DNA of 64,000 bases, from contig NZ_BMHH01000008.1 in the NCBI RefSeq assembly GCF_014640615.1, positions 124,001 to 188,000 on the forward strand, in the 5' to 3' direction. Below are positions 47,354 to 56,805 of the stretch, one piece after another (the stretch's first letter is position 1; each line of letters opens with the position of its first letter). Below the pieces are notes generated by a model. The model did no database searches. It saw nothing but the letters and a program-made list of their open reading frames with translations, and was not told the origin of the DNA. The DNA is from Paramesorhizobium endophyticum. Lineage in GTDB: Bacteria > Pseudomonadota > Alphaproteobacteria > Rhizobiales > Rhizobiaceae. The position numbers were made by a program, and so were the translations under genes.

Positions 47354-48127
47354 TTAAGCGGGTCGTTCGCTGGTGTTTGGCCGCCATTTGATCAGGCGTT
47401 TTTCGACCATGTCGAGCACAAGGTCGATCAGCAGGACGAACACGGCCAGGATGAGGATACCGGCGAACACGCCCACCGCGTCGAAATTGCCTTCCGCCCG
47501 GGCGATTAGATGCCCGAGACCCGCCGACGAGCCCAGATACTCGCCGATGATCGCGCCGACCACGGCAAAGCCGACCGATGTTCTCAGCGAGGAGAGAATC
47601 CAGCTCGCCGCCGCCGGGAAATAGACATGACGGAGCAGGTCGGAGCGCTTGGCGCCGAGAATGCGTGCATTGGAGAGCACCACCGGGTTGACTTCCCGCA
47701 CGCCCTGCATGGCGTTGAAGAACGTCACGAAGAAGACGAGCGTCACTGCCAACGCCACCTTGGACCAGAGGCCAAGCCCGAGCCACAGCACGAAGATCGG
47801 CGCCAGCACCACGCGCGGAATGGCGTTGAGTCCCTTGATGAAGGGATCGAGAATACGTGCCGCCGATTGTGAGAGGCCGAGCCAGACACCCGCGCCGACG
47901 CCGAGGCCGGTGCCGATGATGTAGCCGAGGACGGTTTCGGTCAGGGTGATCGTCACATGCCTGTAGAAGCCGGGATCGACGACCCAGGAAATCACCTGAC
48001 GGAAGATGTCGATCGGGGACGGGAAGAAGAAGACGTCGATGACGCCCGCGCTCACCCCAAGCTGCCAGCCGCCAAGGGTAAGGGCCAGCAGGCCGAGTTG
48101 AATGAAACGTTCAGTCGTTGTGCGCAT
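47354..48127 (-). CDS. TauC/SsuC-like ABC permease (system A)
   Basis: 257 residues from the ATG at 48127 (MRTTTERF) with GGAGAAAAGCT upstream. Six membrane segments; docking loop NARILGAKRSDLLRHVYFPA. The N-terminus overlaps the ATPase gene by 17 bp. Nitrate/sulfonate/taurine-type inner-membrane transporter. Confidence 0.9.
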   Translation of the reverse strand: MRTTTERFIQLGLLALTLGGWQLGVSAGVIDVFFFPSPIDIFRQVISWVVDPGFYRHVTITLTETVLGYIIGTGLGVGAGVWLGLSQSAARILDPFIKGLNAIPRVVLAPIFVLWLGLGLWSKVALAVTLVFFVTFFNAMQGVREVNPVVLSNARILGAKRSDLLRHVYFPAAASWILSSLRTSVGFAVVGAIIGEYLGSSAGLGHLIARAEGNFDAVGVFAGILILAVFVLLIDLVLDMVEKRLIKWRPNTSERPA

Positions 48128-48944
48128 AGCTTTTCTCCACTTCGCCACGCAGCGAGGCCCAGATATTGCGATAAAGATCGGTGAAGCGCGGATCGAGCTT
48201 GATTTCGGCCACGTCGCGCGGGCGTTCGAGATCGACGGGGAAGCTATCGATCACGCGCGATCGCGGGCCGGCAGCAAGCACGACGACACGGTCGCCAAGC
48301 GCGACGGCTTCCTCCAGATCATGCGTGATTAGCACGACGGCGCGCCGTTCCTCCTGCCACAGGCGCAGAAGCTCGTTCTGCATCAGATGGCGGGTATGGA
48401 TATCCAGTGCCGAGAACGGCTCATCCATCAGGATCACCTTCGGCCCGGTGATGAGCGCCTGTGCCATCTGGACACGTTTGCGCTGGCCCCCCGAAAGCTG
48501 GTGCGGATAGCGTTGCTCGAACCCCTTGAGCCCGACCTTGACCAGCCATTTCAGCGCCTTCTCCCGCCGCTCCACCGCCGGAACGCCCTGGAACATCGGC
48601 CCCAGTTCCACATTTTCGAGTGCCGTCTTCCATGGCAGGAGCGCGTCCTGCTGGAAGAGATAGCCGATCTCGTTCTGCACGCCCGTCACCGGCGCGCCGT
48701 CGATGGAGACCGTCCCTTTCGCCGGTTTCAAGAGACCGGCAATCGCGTTGAGGATCGTGCTCTTGCCGCATCCGGTCGGGCCGACGATGGCGACGAACTC
48801 GCCATCGGCGACCGTCAGGTTCACATCCTGGACCGCGACGAACGATCCGAAGGCCATGGTGACGGCGTCGATGGACACCATCGCCTTTGCCGGCGCCGCC
48901 GCCGGGACTGCTGCCATTGCAGGCTTCAAGACTGCTACTGCCAT
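48111..48944 (-). CDS. TauB/SsuB-like ABC ATPase (system A)
   Basis: 277 residues. Walker A GPTGCGKST, Q-loop FQQDALLPWKT, signature LSGGQRKRVQMAQAL and Walker B VILMDEPFSALDIHTR. The Ala/Pro-rich first 20 residues are an extension. It lies between its binding-protein and permease genes, as in ssuABC-like operons. Confidence 0.92.
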   Translation of the reverse strand: MAVAVLKPAMAAVPAAAPAKAMVSIDAVTMAFGSFVAVQDVNLTVADGEFVAIVGPTGCGKSTILNAIAGLLKPAKGTVSIDGAPVTGVQNEIGYLFQQDALLPWKTALENVELGPMFQGVPAVERREKALKWLVKVGLKGFEQRYPHQLSGGQRKRVQMAQALITGPKVILMDEPFSALDIHTRHLMQNELLRLWQEERRAVVLITHDLEEAVALGDRVVVLAAGPRSRVIDSFPVDLERPRDVAEIKLDPRFTDLYRNIWASLRGEVEKSYAHND

Positions 48945-48955
48945 TTCGTCCTCCC

Positions 48956-49957
48956 TTAATTCGATGCCGCTTTCGGCACCTTGTTCACGAATTCATTGGT
49001 GTAGGTCTTGGACAGATCGATCTTGGTTGCCGCAACCTTCTCGTTGAAGGATTTGAGCACATCGAGCGGGGTCTTCACGTCCGCCTCGTTCATCAGGCCA
49101 TCGGTGGAGAAGATGGCCCGCGCGTTCTCAACCGCCTTGATGTAGGTTTCCTTGTCGCCGGTGATGAATTCCGGCGGCAGCTTCTCGACAATTTCCGCCG
49201 CGCTGTGGGCCTTCATCCATTCAAGCGCCTTCACCGTCGCATTCGTCACTTTCTGGATCGTTTCGGCATGCTCGGAGATGTAGTCCTGCGTCGCGTAGAG
49301 CACGGAGGTCGGATAAATGCCGCCATAGATCTCCTTGGCGCCCTCATCGTTGCGCGCATCGATCAGGATCTTGCCGACGCCCTTTTCGGTGACGAAGGTC
49401 GCCGCCGGATCGTAGTTCACGAGCAGGTCGATCTTGCCCTGCTGAAGCGCGGCAACGGCGGAAGAGCCCGAGCCGACGCCGATGAGAGAGACATCGTCCG
49501 GCGAAAGGTCATGCCGCTTCAGATAATAGCGCACGAAGAAGTCGGATGACGATCCCGGCGCGGTGATGCCGATCTTTGCGCCCTTGATCGTCTCCGGCCT
49601 GGCGGGATCGAACTTGGTGCCCTTCGTGCCCGCGAGCACGAGGCCGGAATTGCGGGCAAGGGTCACGAAGGCGACGACGTGCTTGTTCTGTGACTGCATC
49701 TGGATCGTGTGGTCGTAGAAGCCGACTGCGATGTCTGTCGAACCCGCCACCAGCGCCTGCAAGGTCTTCGATCCGCCGGAGGCGAAATTTTCGACGGTCA
49801 CCTCCAGTCCTTCCTTTTCATAAAGACCAAGTCCCTGGGCGACAGGAAACGGCAGGTTGTTGAGATTGTAGGATCCGACACTGATGCGCACCGGTTCCGC
49901 CCAGGCGGTTCCCGCCAGCGCCACGGTCGCGGCAAGCGCGAGCATGAATTTTTTCAT
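48956..49957 (-). CDS. SsuA/NMT1-like periplasmic binding protein (system A)
   Basis: 333 residues from the ATG at 49957 with GGAGGAATTGAA upstream. Signal peptide MKKFMLALAATVALAGTAWA. The core GSYNLNNLPFPVAQGLGLYE, GGSKTLQALVAGSTDIAVGF and KIGITAPGSSSDFFVRYYLK matches the nitrate/sulfonate/thiamine-precursor binding family. It delivers the ligand to the permease at 47354. The gene downstream of a PrpF/GalD-like enzyme suggests a tricarboxylate- or aromatic-derived or sulfonated acid. Confidence 0.9.
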   Translation of the reverse strand: MKKFMLALAATVALAGTAWAEPVRISVGSYNLNNLPFPVAQGLGLYEKEGLEVTVENFASGGSKTLQALVAGSTDIAVGFYDHTIQMQSQNKHVVAFVTLARNSGLVLAGTKGTKFDPARPETIKGAKIGITAPGSSSDFFVRYYLKRHDLSPDDVSLIGVGSGSSAVAALQQGKIDLLVNYDPAATFVTEKGVGKILIDARNDEGAKEIYGGIYPTSVLYATQDYISEHAETIQKVTNATVKALEWMKAHSAAEIVEKLPPEFITGDKETYIKAVENARAIFSTDGLMNEADVKTPLDVLKSFNEKVAATKIDLSKTYTNEFVNKVPKAASN

Positions 49958-50024
49958 TTCAATTCCTCCATCTGGACGCTCTCCCGGCGTCGCTGGTTGA
50001 CATTTATGCGGCCAAACGCGCGCT

Positions 50025-51107
50025 TTATGCGGCACGCACCATGGCATGGGCGGGTTTGGCAAAGACATGGCCCTCGAACAAGCGGCGGGCGGTACGCAGG
50101 ATGCCGGCGACGATCTTGCCGTCCCTTTCCTGAAGCTTGACATCGAGATGGCCGCTGGGGTGCTCGATCGAAAGGACCACCGGCGGGATTTGCCGGCCGA
50201 TAAGCCGCGAGGCGATCGTACCTTCTGAGATACAGGCGGTGGCGATGCCAACCGCGCCCGTCGTGGCAAGCGATGGGTGACACTGATGCGGCATGAAATA
50301 GCGCACATTCAGCGCGCCGCCGGACCTTGCCGGTGAGATCAGCACGGGCTTGGGCGTGACCTGGTTGCGCACGTCGCCCATTCCCATCCGTCTGCCCGCC
50401 TGCAACCGGAGATTTTCCAGCCGTGCGAGCAGCGCCGCGTCGCCGTTCAATTCCGTCGCGCTTTCATAGCCCGTCACCCCAAGGGAGGCGGCATCGAGCA
50501 GGATCATCGGCATGGCGCAGTCGATGCAGGTGACAGCCACGTCGTCTATCATCTCAATGGAGCGGCCCGTGGGGAAAAGCTGCCCGGTGCGCGCACCCGC
50601 CGCATCCATGAAAGTGAGTGCAATCGGCGCGCCCCGGCCCGGAACGCCATCGATGGCTGCGTTGCCAAGATAGGCGACCTTGCCGTCAGGCGTGGGAACC
50701 TCCGCTTCGATCATCTTGCCGGTGTTGACGTTAAAGATGCGGACCATCGTGGTTTCGCCGCTCACAGGCACTACACCGGCCTCGATGGCGAAGGGCCCCA
50801 CGGCAGCGAGCATGTTGCCGCAATTGGGCGAGGTGTCGACGATCTGCTGATCGACCCGAACCTGCGCAAAGAGGTAATCCACATCCGCGCCCGCCACGGA
50901 GCCGGATCCGACGATGGCGACCTTGCTCGTCACCGGATTGCCGCCGCCGATACCGTCAATCTGCAATGGATGGCCAGAGCCCATCACCGAAAGCAGGATC
51001 CGGTCCCGTTCACCCGCATCGGCAGGCAGGTCGCTCGCCAGAAAAAACGGCCCCTTCGACGTACCGCCCCGCATCAGCACGCAAGGGATGCGTAGTAGAT
51101 CATTCAT
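50025..51107 (-). CDS. PrpF/GalD-family isomerase (aconitate- or oxalomesaconate-type)
   Basis: 360 residues from the ATG at 51107 (MNDLLRIPCVLMRGGTSKGP), preceded by GGAACGGGACG. The opening MRGGTSKGxFF, DGIGGGNPVTSKVAIV, DTSPNCGNMLAAVGPFA and PHQCHPSLATTGAVGIATAC are PrpF/DUF453 signatures. Members move double bonds in 4-oxalomesaconate (GalD/LigU) or 2-methylaconitate. First gene of the system A operon and divergent from a LysR gene, so the importer and isomerase probably serve the same unsaturated di- or tricarboxylate. Confidence 0.88.
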   Translation of the reverse strand: MNDLLRIPCVLMRGGTSKGPFFLASDLPADAGERDRILLSVMGSGHPLQIDGIGGGNPVTSKVAIVGSGSVAGADVDYLFAQVRVDQQIVDTSPNCGNMLAAVGPFAIEAGVVPVSGETTMVRIFNVNTGKMIEAEVPTPDGKVAYLGNAAIDGVPGRGAPIALTFMDAAGARTGQLFPTGRSIEMIDDVAVTCIDCAMPMILLDAASLGVTGYESATELNGDAALLARLENLRLQAGRRMGMGDVRNQVTPKPVLISPARSGGALNVRYFMPHQCHPSLATTGAVGIATACISEGTIASRLIGRQIPPVVLSIEHPSGHLDVKLQERDGKIVAGILRTARRLFEGHVFAKPAHAMVRAA

Positions 51108-51126
51108 CGTCCCGTTCCACATCGTT

Positions 51127-51146
51127 GCGATTGTCGGATCAATCGC
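51127..51146. promoter_or_regulatory. Candidate LysR-type operator
   Basis: GCGATTG (51127-51133) faces CAATCGC (51140-51146) across 6 bp, with a T-N11-A-like core, between the divergent PrpF-like and LysR genes. Confidence 0.45.
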
Positions 51147-51215
51147 GTTCTTCGTTGCCATTATCGGAACAATGATTGATATGTGAAATGCCAAGATCGG
51201 AGATATTAATGCGCC

Positions 51216-52118
51216 ATGAGCATCAATTGTGAAATTCTCGACCTGCGGGCCTTCCTCGCGGTGGTGGATCTACAAAGCTTTCACCGCGCCGCAGACCAGC
51301 TCAACGTCTCGCAGCCAGCGTTGAGCCGCCGAATCCAGAAACTGGAGCAGGCTATCGGCGCGCCGCTGCTTGAACGCACGACGCGCCATGTGGCGCCAAC
51401 CGCGCTTGGCAGCGAACTCGTGCCGCTGGTCCAGCGCATGCTGGAGGAATTCGACGGTTCTCTGTTTTCAATGCGGGATCTGGGACCCAATCGCGGCGGG
51501 CTTGTCACGATTGCCTGCATCCCGACCGCCGCGTTCTATTTCCTGCCCACCGTCATCCGCCAGTTCAGCGAGGATTATCCGAACATCCGGTTTCGTATCC
51601 TTGATTTGACGGCCACAGAAGGCTTGCAGGCGGTGGCGCGCGGGGAGGTGGAGTTCGGCATCAATATCATGGGCAATTCGGACCCCGACCTCGTTTTCGA
51701 CAAGCTGGCGGAGGACCCGTTCGTGCTGGCCGCCCGGCGCGACCATCCACTCGCCGAAAAGGCGGAGGTCGGCTGGCACGATCTGGAACCCTATCGCCTG
51801 ATCACGGTCCATCGCTCCAGCGGCAACCGCACCCTGCTGGACGCGGCGTTGGCCCGCTCCAACATCAAGCTGCGCTGGTTCTATGAGGTAACGCATCTAT
51901 CGACATCGCTGGGTCTTGTCGAAGCGGGACTCGGCATATCCGTGCTGCCGAAGATGGCGACGCCCCAAAACGACCATCCGTTCCTCGTCACCCGGCCCAT
52001 CCGCAATCCCGAGATATCGCGCACCATCGGCGTGGTTCGCCGGCGCGGAGGCGTTCTTTCGCCAGCGGCGGAGCGTTTCCGCAGCATGCTGCTCGGTGTC
52101 TGGCTGGGACCGGAGTGA
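51216..52118 (+). CDS. LysR-family transcriptional regulator
   Basis: 300 residues. N-terminal HTH DLQSFHRAADQLNVSQPALS RRIQKLEQAIGAPLLERTTR, then an effector-binding domain (FLPTVIRQFSEDYPNIRFRI; AARRDHPLA). Divergent from the PrpF-like/ABC operon and probably its activator, with the dyad at 51127-51146 as the binding site. Confidence 0.92.
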   Translation: MSINCEILDLRAFLAVVDLQSFHRAADQLNVSQPALSRRIQKLEQAIGAPLLERTTRHVAPTALGSELVPLVQRMLEEFDGSLFSMRDLGPNRGGLVTIACIPTAAFYFLPTVIRQFSEDYPNIRFRILDLTATEGLQAVARGEVEFGINIMGNSDPDLVFDKLAEDPFVLAARRDHPLAEKAEVGWHDLEPYRLITVHRSSGNRTLLDAALARSNIKLRWFYEVTHLSTSLGLVEAGLGISVLPKMATPQNDHPFLVTRPIRNPEISRTIGVVRRRGGVLSPAAERFRSMLLGVWLGPE

Positions 52119-52128
52119 ACCCATGCAA

Positions 52129-53919
52129 TCAGATTGTTTCGCCGACCGCCTCCCGCCGCCTGCGGTCGAGTTCCTCGCTATAGCGGCGTAGCGTATGGGC
52201 TTCGCTGAGTTGCCCGATCACGCGCCGTTCGATCAAATTGTTCACCACGGCCAGCGCTTCGCTTTTTGACTTGTCGAAAATGGCGGCGGCCTGCTTTGCG
52301 TTCATCTGCGGATGGAGAAATTCATTGCGATAGCGGATGAGCGGCTCCAGCGTTGCCTTATCGTTATCCGTCGGCTCCTGCGCATAGACCTCCGGTATAT
52401 GAATGATGCCGACATAGCGATCGTTGTCGTCCACTAGAATGGCCCGTTGAGCGGAGCCGAGCGGGAAGGTTTCCCGGAATTCTTTAAGCGAGAGATTTAC
52501 GTTGGCTTTCTTCACGTCCGGACGCATCAGCTTTTCGACCGTCAGGTTGCGGATCCAGCCAATGTCATGAGCGCTGCGAATGCTTTCGCCCCGCAGGTGG
52601 AAGCGCCAGGTGGCGAAGGAATAGCCGAATGTCGTCCTGACGACGACCGACGAACTGATGACCGCCGCCAGCACCAGCGTCGTAATAGGGAAATCTCCGG
52701 TGATTTCCAGCGCCAGGAAAGTCATCGTAAGCGGTCCCCCGATGAGGGCGACAGCCAGCGAACTCATGCCGACAACGGCATAGACCGTCGGCGTCAGCGA
52801 GCCTGTCATGAAGAGGTCTGCGGGAAAGGCGAAAATCTTGCCGAGCAGAGAGCCCATCAGGAGCGATGCGAAGAAAAGTCCGCCGCGAAACCCTGAGCCT
52901 ATGGAAATGGCCGAAGCTGTCGCCTTCAGCAGAAACAGAAGCGCAAGCGTCGTCAGGCTGCTATCCGTCTCGAAGTTCAGGTGCAGCGCTCCGTGACCGG
53001 CGGAAAGCACCTGTGGCGTGATCATGGCCAGCAATCCTACGACGAGGCCGCCCAGAGCGGGCCGGAGCGCCGCATGGATCGCGCTCTTGCGAGCCAGTTG
53101 CTCGGTGAATGCGACGCCCATCATGATGACGATGCCCAGCGCCGCGCAGATGGTTCCAAGCACAATCGCCGGCAGGTAATCGCCTGGCGCGATGGCGCCG
53201 ATATCGCCAACCTCGATCAGGAAGGCATTGCCGGACAGCGTCCGAGCGACGAAAGTCGCGAGGATCGCCGCAGCGACGACGGGAACGAGCGCCGCGGCGC
53301 TATAGGTTCCGATGATCAGTTCCAGGGCGTAGAAGGCGCCGGTCAGGGGCGCGTTGAAGGCGGCGGCGATGGCGCCCGCTGCGCCGCAGCCCACCAGGAT
53401 GCGTAGATCTTCGCGCCTGAAGTTCAGCTTCGTCCCCAGCTTGGATGCGATGCCGGAGGAAAGCTGCGTATAGCCCGCCTCCAGACCGACGGAAGCGCCA
53501 AAGCCGTTGGAGATCAGGTTCTGAACCGCGACGATGATGCTGTCCGTCAGCGAGATGCGTCCACCGTAAAGCGCATTGGCCTCGATCGGGTCGACGATCG
53601 GCCGGTTCCGGCGTTTCCGAAGGGCCAGATGGAGGACGCCCATCACGATGCCGCCGGCGACTGGCGCGCCCAGGAGAAGAAGCTTGTCCTCGATGACCGA
53701 GGCGCTCAACCATTCTTCATAGGAAATGCCGAAGATCAGGCTGTGCAGCGATCGGGATATCCAGCTCATGCCGCTGACGGCGCAACCTGCCGCAATGCCG
53801 GCCAGGGCGCCGCAAACGATCAGCCCGATCTCACTTCCTCTGGCAAAAGCTTTCTTTTTAAAGAGCTTCAGCCGCACCTTGGCCGCGTGTAACAGGTCTG
53901 GGATGGCAGCGGATCGCAT
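52129..53919 (-). CDS. ClC-family anion channel/transporter with C-terminal CBS pair
   Basis: 596 residues. About ten to twelve hydrophobic helices; the anion-path motifs appear in variant form, GFGASVGLEAGYTQ (gating Glu present) and GFRGGLFFASLLMGSLLG. Residues about 440-590 form two CBS-like domains (VEKLMRPDVKKANVNLSLKE; AILVDDNDRYVGIIHIPEVY), which sense nucleotides in relatives. It may balance charge or export chloride, fluoride or another anion. It converges on the LysR gene, with 10 bp between them. Confidence 0.88.
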   Translation of the reverse strand: MRSAAIPDLLHAAKVRLKLFKKKAFARGSEIGLIVCGALAGIAAGCAVSGMSWISRSLHSLIFGISYEEWLSASVIEDKLLLLGAPVAGGIVMGVLHLALRKRRNRPIVDPIEANALYGGRISLTDSIIVAVQNLISNGFGASVGLEAGYTQLSSGIASKLGTKLNFRREDLRILVGCGAAGAIAAAFNAPLTGAFYALELIIGTYSAAALVPVVAAAILATFVARTLSGNAFLIEVGDIGAIAPGDYLPAIVLGTICAALGIVIMMGVAFTEQLARKSAIHAALRPALGGLVVGLLAMITPQVLSAGHGALHLNFETDSSLTTLALLFLLKATASAISIGSGFRGGLFFASLLMGSLLGKIFAFPADLFMTGSLTPTVYAVVGMSSLAVALIGGPLTMTFLALEITGDFPITTLVLAAVISSSVVVRTTFGYSFATWRFHLRGESIRSAHDIGWIRNLTVEKLMRPDVKKANVNLSLKEFRETFPLGSAQRAILVDDNDRYVGIIHIPEVYAQEPTDNDKATLEPLIRYRNEFLHPQMNAKQAAAIFDKSKSEALAVVNNLIERRVIGQLSEAHTLRRYSEELDRRRREAVGETI

Positions 53920-54078
53920 GTTTTCTAGCTACTGAATTTGGAAACGGCCACGGAAGGCGGCTGTCACGTTGCGTGGGTTAGCGACGGGATTTGGGAGGAT
54001 CTGGTAAGCGCCAGACGCGCTCATGCATAATAGTTTCGAAGCCGACGATGATTTCCGCAAGTTATCGCCGCTGTCAGA

Positions 54079-55110
54079 TCAAGGCATTTGACGGCGCGTG
54101 CTTTTCCTCATCACCAGCTTCCAGTCCACGACGGTAGTCTGCGGCTCTGCGCCGTTTATTCGTCGGATAATGGCATCCGCCGTCAGCCGGCCGATGCGTT
54201 CGCGGTCCGGGCGGATCGTGGTGAGCGACGGGGTGACGCAGCTGGCGGCTTCGCTGTCGCCGAAGCCGATCACGCCGATATCGTCAGGCACGCGCCGGCC
54301 CCGGTTGCGCAGCGCGCGGAGCACGCCGAATGCGACGGCGTCGCTGTTGCAGGCGATGGCATCGATTTTGGGATGTTGCTGCAAGAGTTCGATAGCCAGC
54401 CGTTCCCCTAGTTCCGGACTGCCGCCTTCTGCAACCGTGTGCCTGATGATGGGCGGCAGCCCTGCCGCCGCCGCTGCGGTCTCCAGCCCATTGAGGCGCT
54501 TCTGGGCGCGCTTATCATTGTCGCGCACGCTGCCGAGAAAGGCGAGCCGCTGGTAGCCCTGGGCGATCAGATGTTCGGCCTGGGCTGCGCCGACGCGTGC
54601 GTGATCGAAGCCCACGGCCGTGTCGATCACGTCGCCGCCGATATCCCACATCTCGATGACAGGGATGGCAGACATCTTGAGAAGCTCGACCACTTTTGGC
54701 GGATGATCGACGCCGATGATGGCGACCGCCGCCGGACGCCAGCTGAGAATCGAGCGGACGAGCCGCAATTCCTGGGTCTCATTGTACCTCGTATTGGCGA
54801 GCATGACCTGGAGATCGTGCTCCAGAAGCGCCGATTGCAGCGTATCGATGATGCTGGCGAATTCGGAATAGTAGAGCGAGGTGACCACGACGCCGACGAT
54901 GTCCGACCGCGTGCCGGAAAGTCCGCCTGCGAGCCGGTTCGGCACATAGTTGAGTTCCTCCATCGCAGCGTTGATGCGGTGGCGCAATTCGGCCCGCACC
55001 GTGTTGGGAGCGCGTAGCGCGCGGGACACAGTGTTGACCGAAACGCCCACCCGCTCGGCTATCGAGGCGAGCGTTGGAGCCGTCCGCGCCTCCTTGTCGG
55101 TGGTTTCCAT
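54079..55110 (-). CDS. LacI-family repressor for the second sulfatase operon
   Basis: 343 residues from the ATG at 55110 (METTDKEARTAPTLASIAER). HTH LASIAERVGVSVNTVSRALR, then a sensor domain (NRLAGGLSGTRSDIVGVVVT; DIGVIGFGDSEAASCVTPSL). Divergent from the sulfatase/ABC operon at 55325-59391, with a perfect 12-bp palindrome between them. Likely a repressor lifted by the sulfate ester or its product. Confidence 0.92.
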   Translation of the reverse strand: METTDKEARTAPTLASIAERVGVSVNTVSRALRAPNTVRAELRHRINAAMEELNYVPNRLAGGLSGTRSDIVGVVVTSLYYSEFASIIDTLQSALLEHDLQVMLANTRYNETQELRLVRSILSWRPAAVAIIGVDHPPKVVELLKMSAIPVIEMWDIGGDVIDTAVGFDHARVGAAQAEHLIAQGYQRLAFLGSVRDNDKRAQKRLNGLETAAAAAGLPPIIRHTVAEGGSPELGERLAIELLQQHPKIDAIACNSDAVAFGVLRALRNRGRRVPDDIGVIGFGDSEAASCVTPSLTTIRPDRERIGRLTADAIIRRINGAEPQTTVVDWKLVMRKSTRRQMP

Positions 55111-55150
55111 TTTTATTTCAGACCGCAAATTTGAAAAAAGTGATCGTTGC

Positions 55151-55162
55151 GTTATCGATAAC
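55151..55162. promoter_or_regulatory. LacI-type operator in the repressor/sulfatase divergent region
   Basis: GTTATCGATAAC is a perfect palindrome with central CG, 40 bp upstream of the repressor start and 160 bp upstream of the sulfatase. Confidence 0.6.
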
Positions 55163-55227
55163 TTTGTGCCATCCTTTTGATGGAGAGGCAAGCGGAATAG
55201 AGGCAACAGCCCGTTCTTTCGCTTGGA

Positions 55228-55273
55228 GCATGATCCCGAAACGTTGCAGACTTTTCGGATAATACGATCATGC
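55228..55273. repeat. Intergenic palindromic repeat, copy 1
   Basis: GCATGATCCCGAAACGTTGC... ...ACTTTTCGGATAATACGATC ATGC forms a hairpin from GCATGATC to GATCATGC. A related copy is at 61309-61348. Such palindromes are scattered in Rhizobiales genomes. Confidence 0.7.
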
Positions 55274-55324
55274 GGCTAGAAAGAAGCGAGCCGGCGAAGA
55301 CCGGCGCCATGGAGGAAGGCGCGC

Positions 55325-56761
55325 ATGGCCGAGAAGCCGAACATCATCCTGATCATGACGGATCAGCAGCGCTATGATTCGATTGCCGCGCTGGGCTTTC
55401 CCTATGCCGTGACGCCCAATCTCGACGCGCTGGTTGAAAAGGGGGTGGCGTTCAGCAATTGCCACATCACCGCGCCGAGCTGCGTGCCGTCGCGCGCCAG
55501 CCTGTTCACCGGCTATTATCCGCACACGACGGGCGTCCTCGCCAACGGCCAGAAATGGCAGCGGACATGGGTGGAGCAATTGCGCGAGGCGGGTTATCGC
55601 TGCGTCAATATCGGCAAGATGCACACCATTCCGTATAATGCGGACTCCGGCTTCCACGAGCGCTATGTCGTGGAGAACAAGGACCGCTATCTGGAGGGAC
55701 GCTGGTATTTCGACGAATGGGACAAGGCGCTCGCCGCTCACGGCCTCGTCAAGCAGCAGCGCGAGACCTATCGGGAGCGCGAGGATTATCGCGAGCGGCT
55801 CGGCTGTTTCGACTGGGAGTTGCCGGAGGATTTGCATGCGGACGCCTTCGTCGGCCACATGGCGAAATGGTGGGTGAACACCTACCCGTTGAGCGAGCCC
55901 TTGTTCCTGCAAGTCGGCTTTCCCGGCCCGCATCCGCCTTTCGACCCGCCGGCGCGGTTTTCCGAGCCTTACCTGAAACGGAACGACCTTCCGGTTCCAC
56001 AGCCGACAAAGGAAGAACTGGACTCGCTGCATCAGGAACTGAAAGACAAGCGCCGGCACGACGTCGAGGTCGATCATGATTCCGTCGTCTGGAGCCTCGA
56101 CCCGGCACCCGACCAAATGCAGCGGCTGTGGGCGCATTATCTGGGCAATGTCACGCTGATCGACGAGAAGATCGGCGAATTGCTCGAGGCCTTGAAAGCG
56201 AGGGGCTATCTGGAAGACGCTATCGTCATCTTCACCTCTGACCATGGCGAGTGTCTGGGCGAGCATGGCCTGATCCAGAAATGGTCGATGTATGACGCCG
56301 TCACCCGCGTTCCCGCCATCATCTGGTCCACGGCGAACCGGTTCGAGGGGGGGCGGGCGATCGATGGGCTGTGCCAGCTGTTCGATTTAGGTCCCACCAT
56401 CCTCGAATATGCCGGCATCACGCCGCCTGATAGCTTCGAGGCGCGGAGTCTAAAGCCAGCGCTGGAGGGGGAGGGGTGGCAGCCCCGCGCGCATGTGTTC
56501 TGCGAGCAGATCGGCGATGTCGCGATGGCGGGCGGCGTGGAATTCATGACCGGGATTCGCAGCGAGTGCTGGAAGCTTGTCCACTTCAAGGGCTCTGACG
56601 ATGGGCAATTGTTCGATCTCGAAAACGATCCGAAGGAGGTGAAAAACCTCTGGAACGACCCCGCCTATGCCGAACGGAAGCGCGAGCTTCTCGACGTGAT
56701 GCGCGACTGGCTGATCGAGTCGAACTTCCGCACGCGCGATCTCATGATGGATGCACGATGA
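55325..56761 (+). CDS. Cys-type sulfatase 2
   Basis: 478 residues, no signal peptide; GAGGAAGGCGCGC precedes the ATG. Formylglycine motif C53-V-P-S-R in TAPSCVPSRASLFTG; metal ligands in LIMTDQQR and VIFTSDHGECLGEHG; IQKWSMYDAVTRVPAIIW. It is a clear paralogue of sulfatase 1 (same block order and length) and should need the same FGE. It heads an operon with a TauABC-like importer, so the organism probably imports an intact sulfate ester and hydrolyses it in the cytosol, as in atsRBC/arylsulfatase systems. Confidence 0.92.
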   Translation: MAEKPNIILIMTDQQRYDSIAALGFPYAVTPNLDALVEKGVAFSNCHITAPSCVPSRASLFTGYYPHTTGVLANGQKWQRTWVEQLREAGYRCVNIGKMHTIPYNADSGFHERYVVENKDRYLEGRWYFDEWDKALAAHGLVKQQRETYREREDYRERLGCFDWELPEDLHADAFVGHMAKWWVNTYPLSEPLFLQVGFPGPHPPFDPPARFSEPYLKRNDLPVPQPTKEELDSLHQELKDKRRHDVEVDHDSVVWSLDPAPDQMQRLWAHYLGNVTLIDEKIGELLEALKARGYLEDAIVIFTSDHGECLGEHGLIQKWSMYDAVTRVPAIIWSTANRFEGGRAIDGLCQLFDLGPTILEYAGITPPDSFEARSLKPALEGEGWQPRAHVFCEQIGDVAMAGGVEFMTGIRSECWKLVHFKGSDDGQLFDLENDPKEVKNLWNDPAYAERKRELLDVMRDWLIESNFRTRDLMMDAR

Positions 56762-56805
56762 GCTGAGTCGTAAGAAACGCAACGCTTGCGCAGGGAGGGA
56801 GACCC

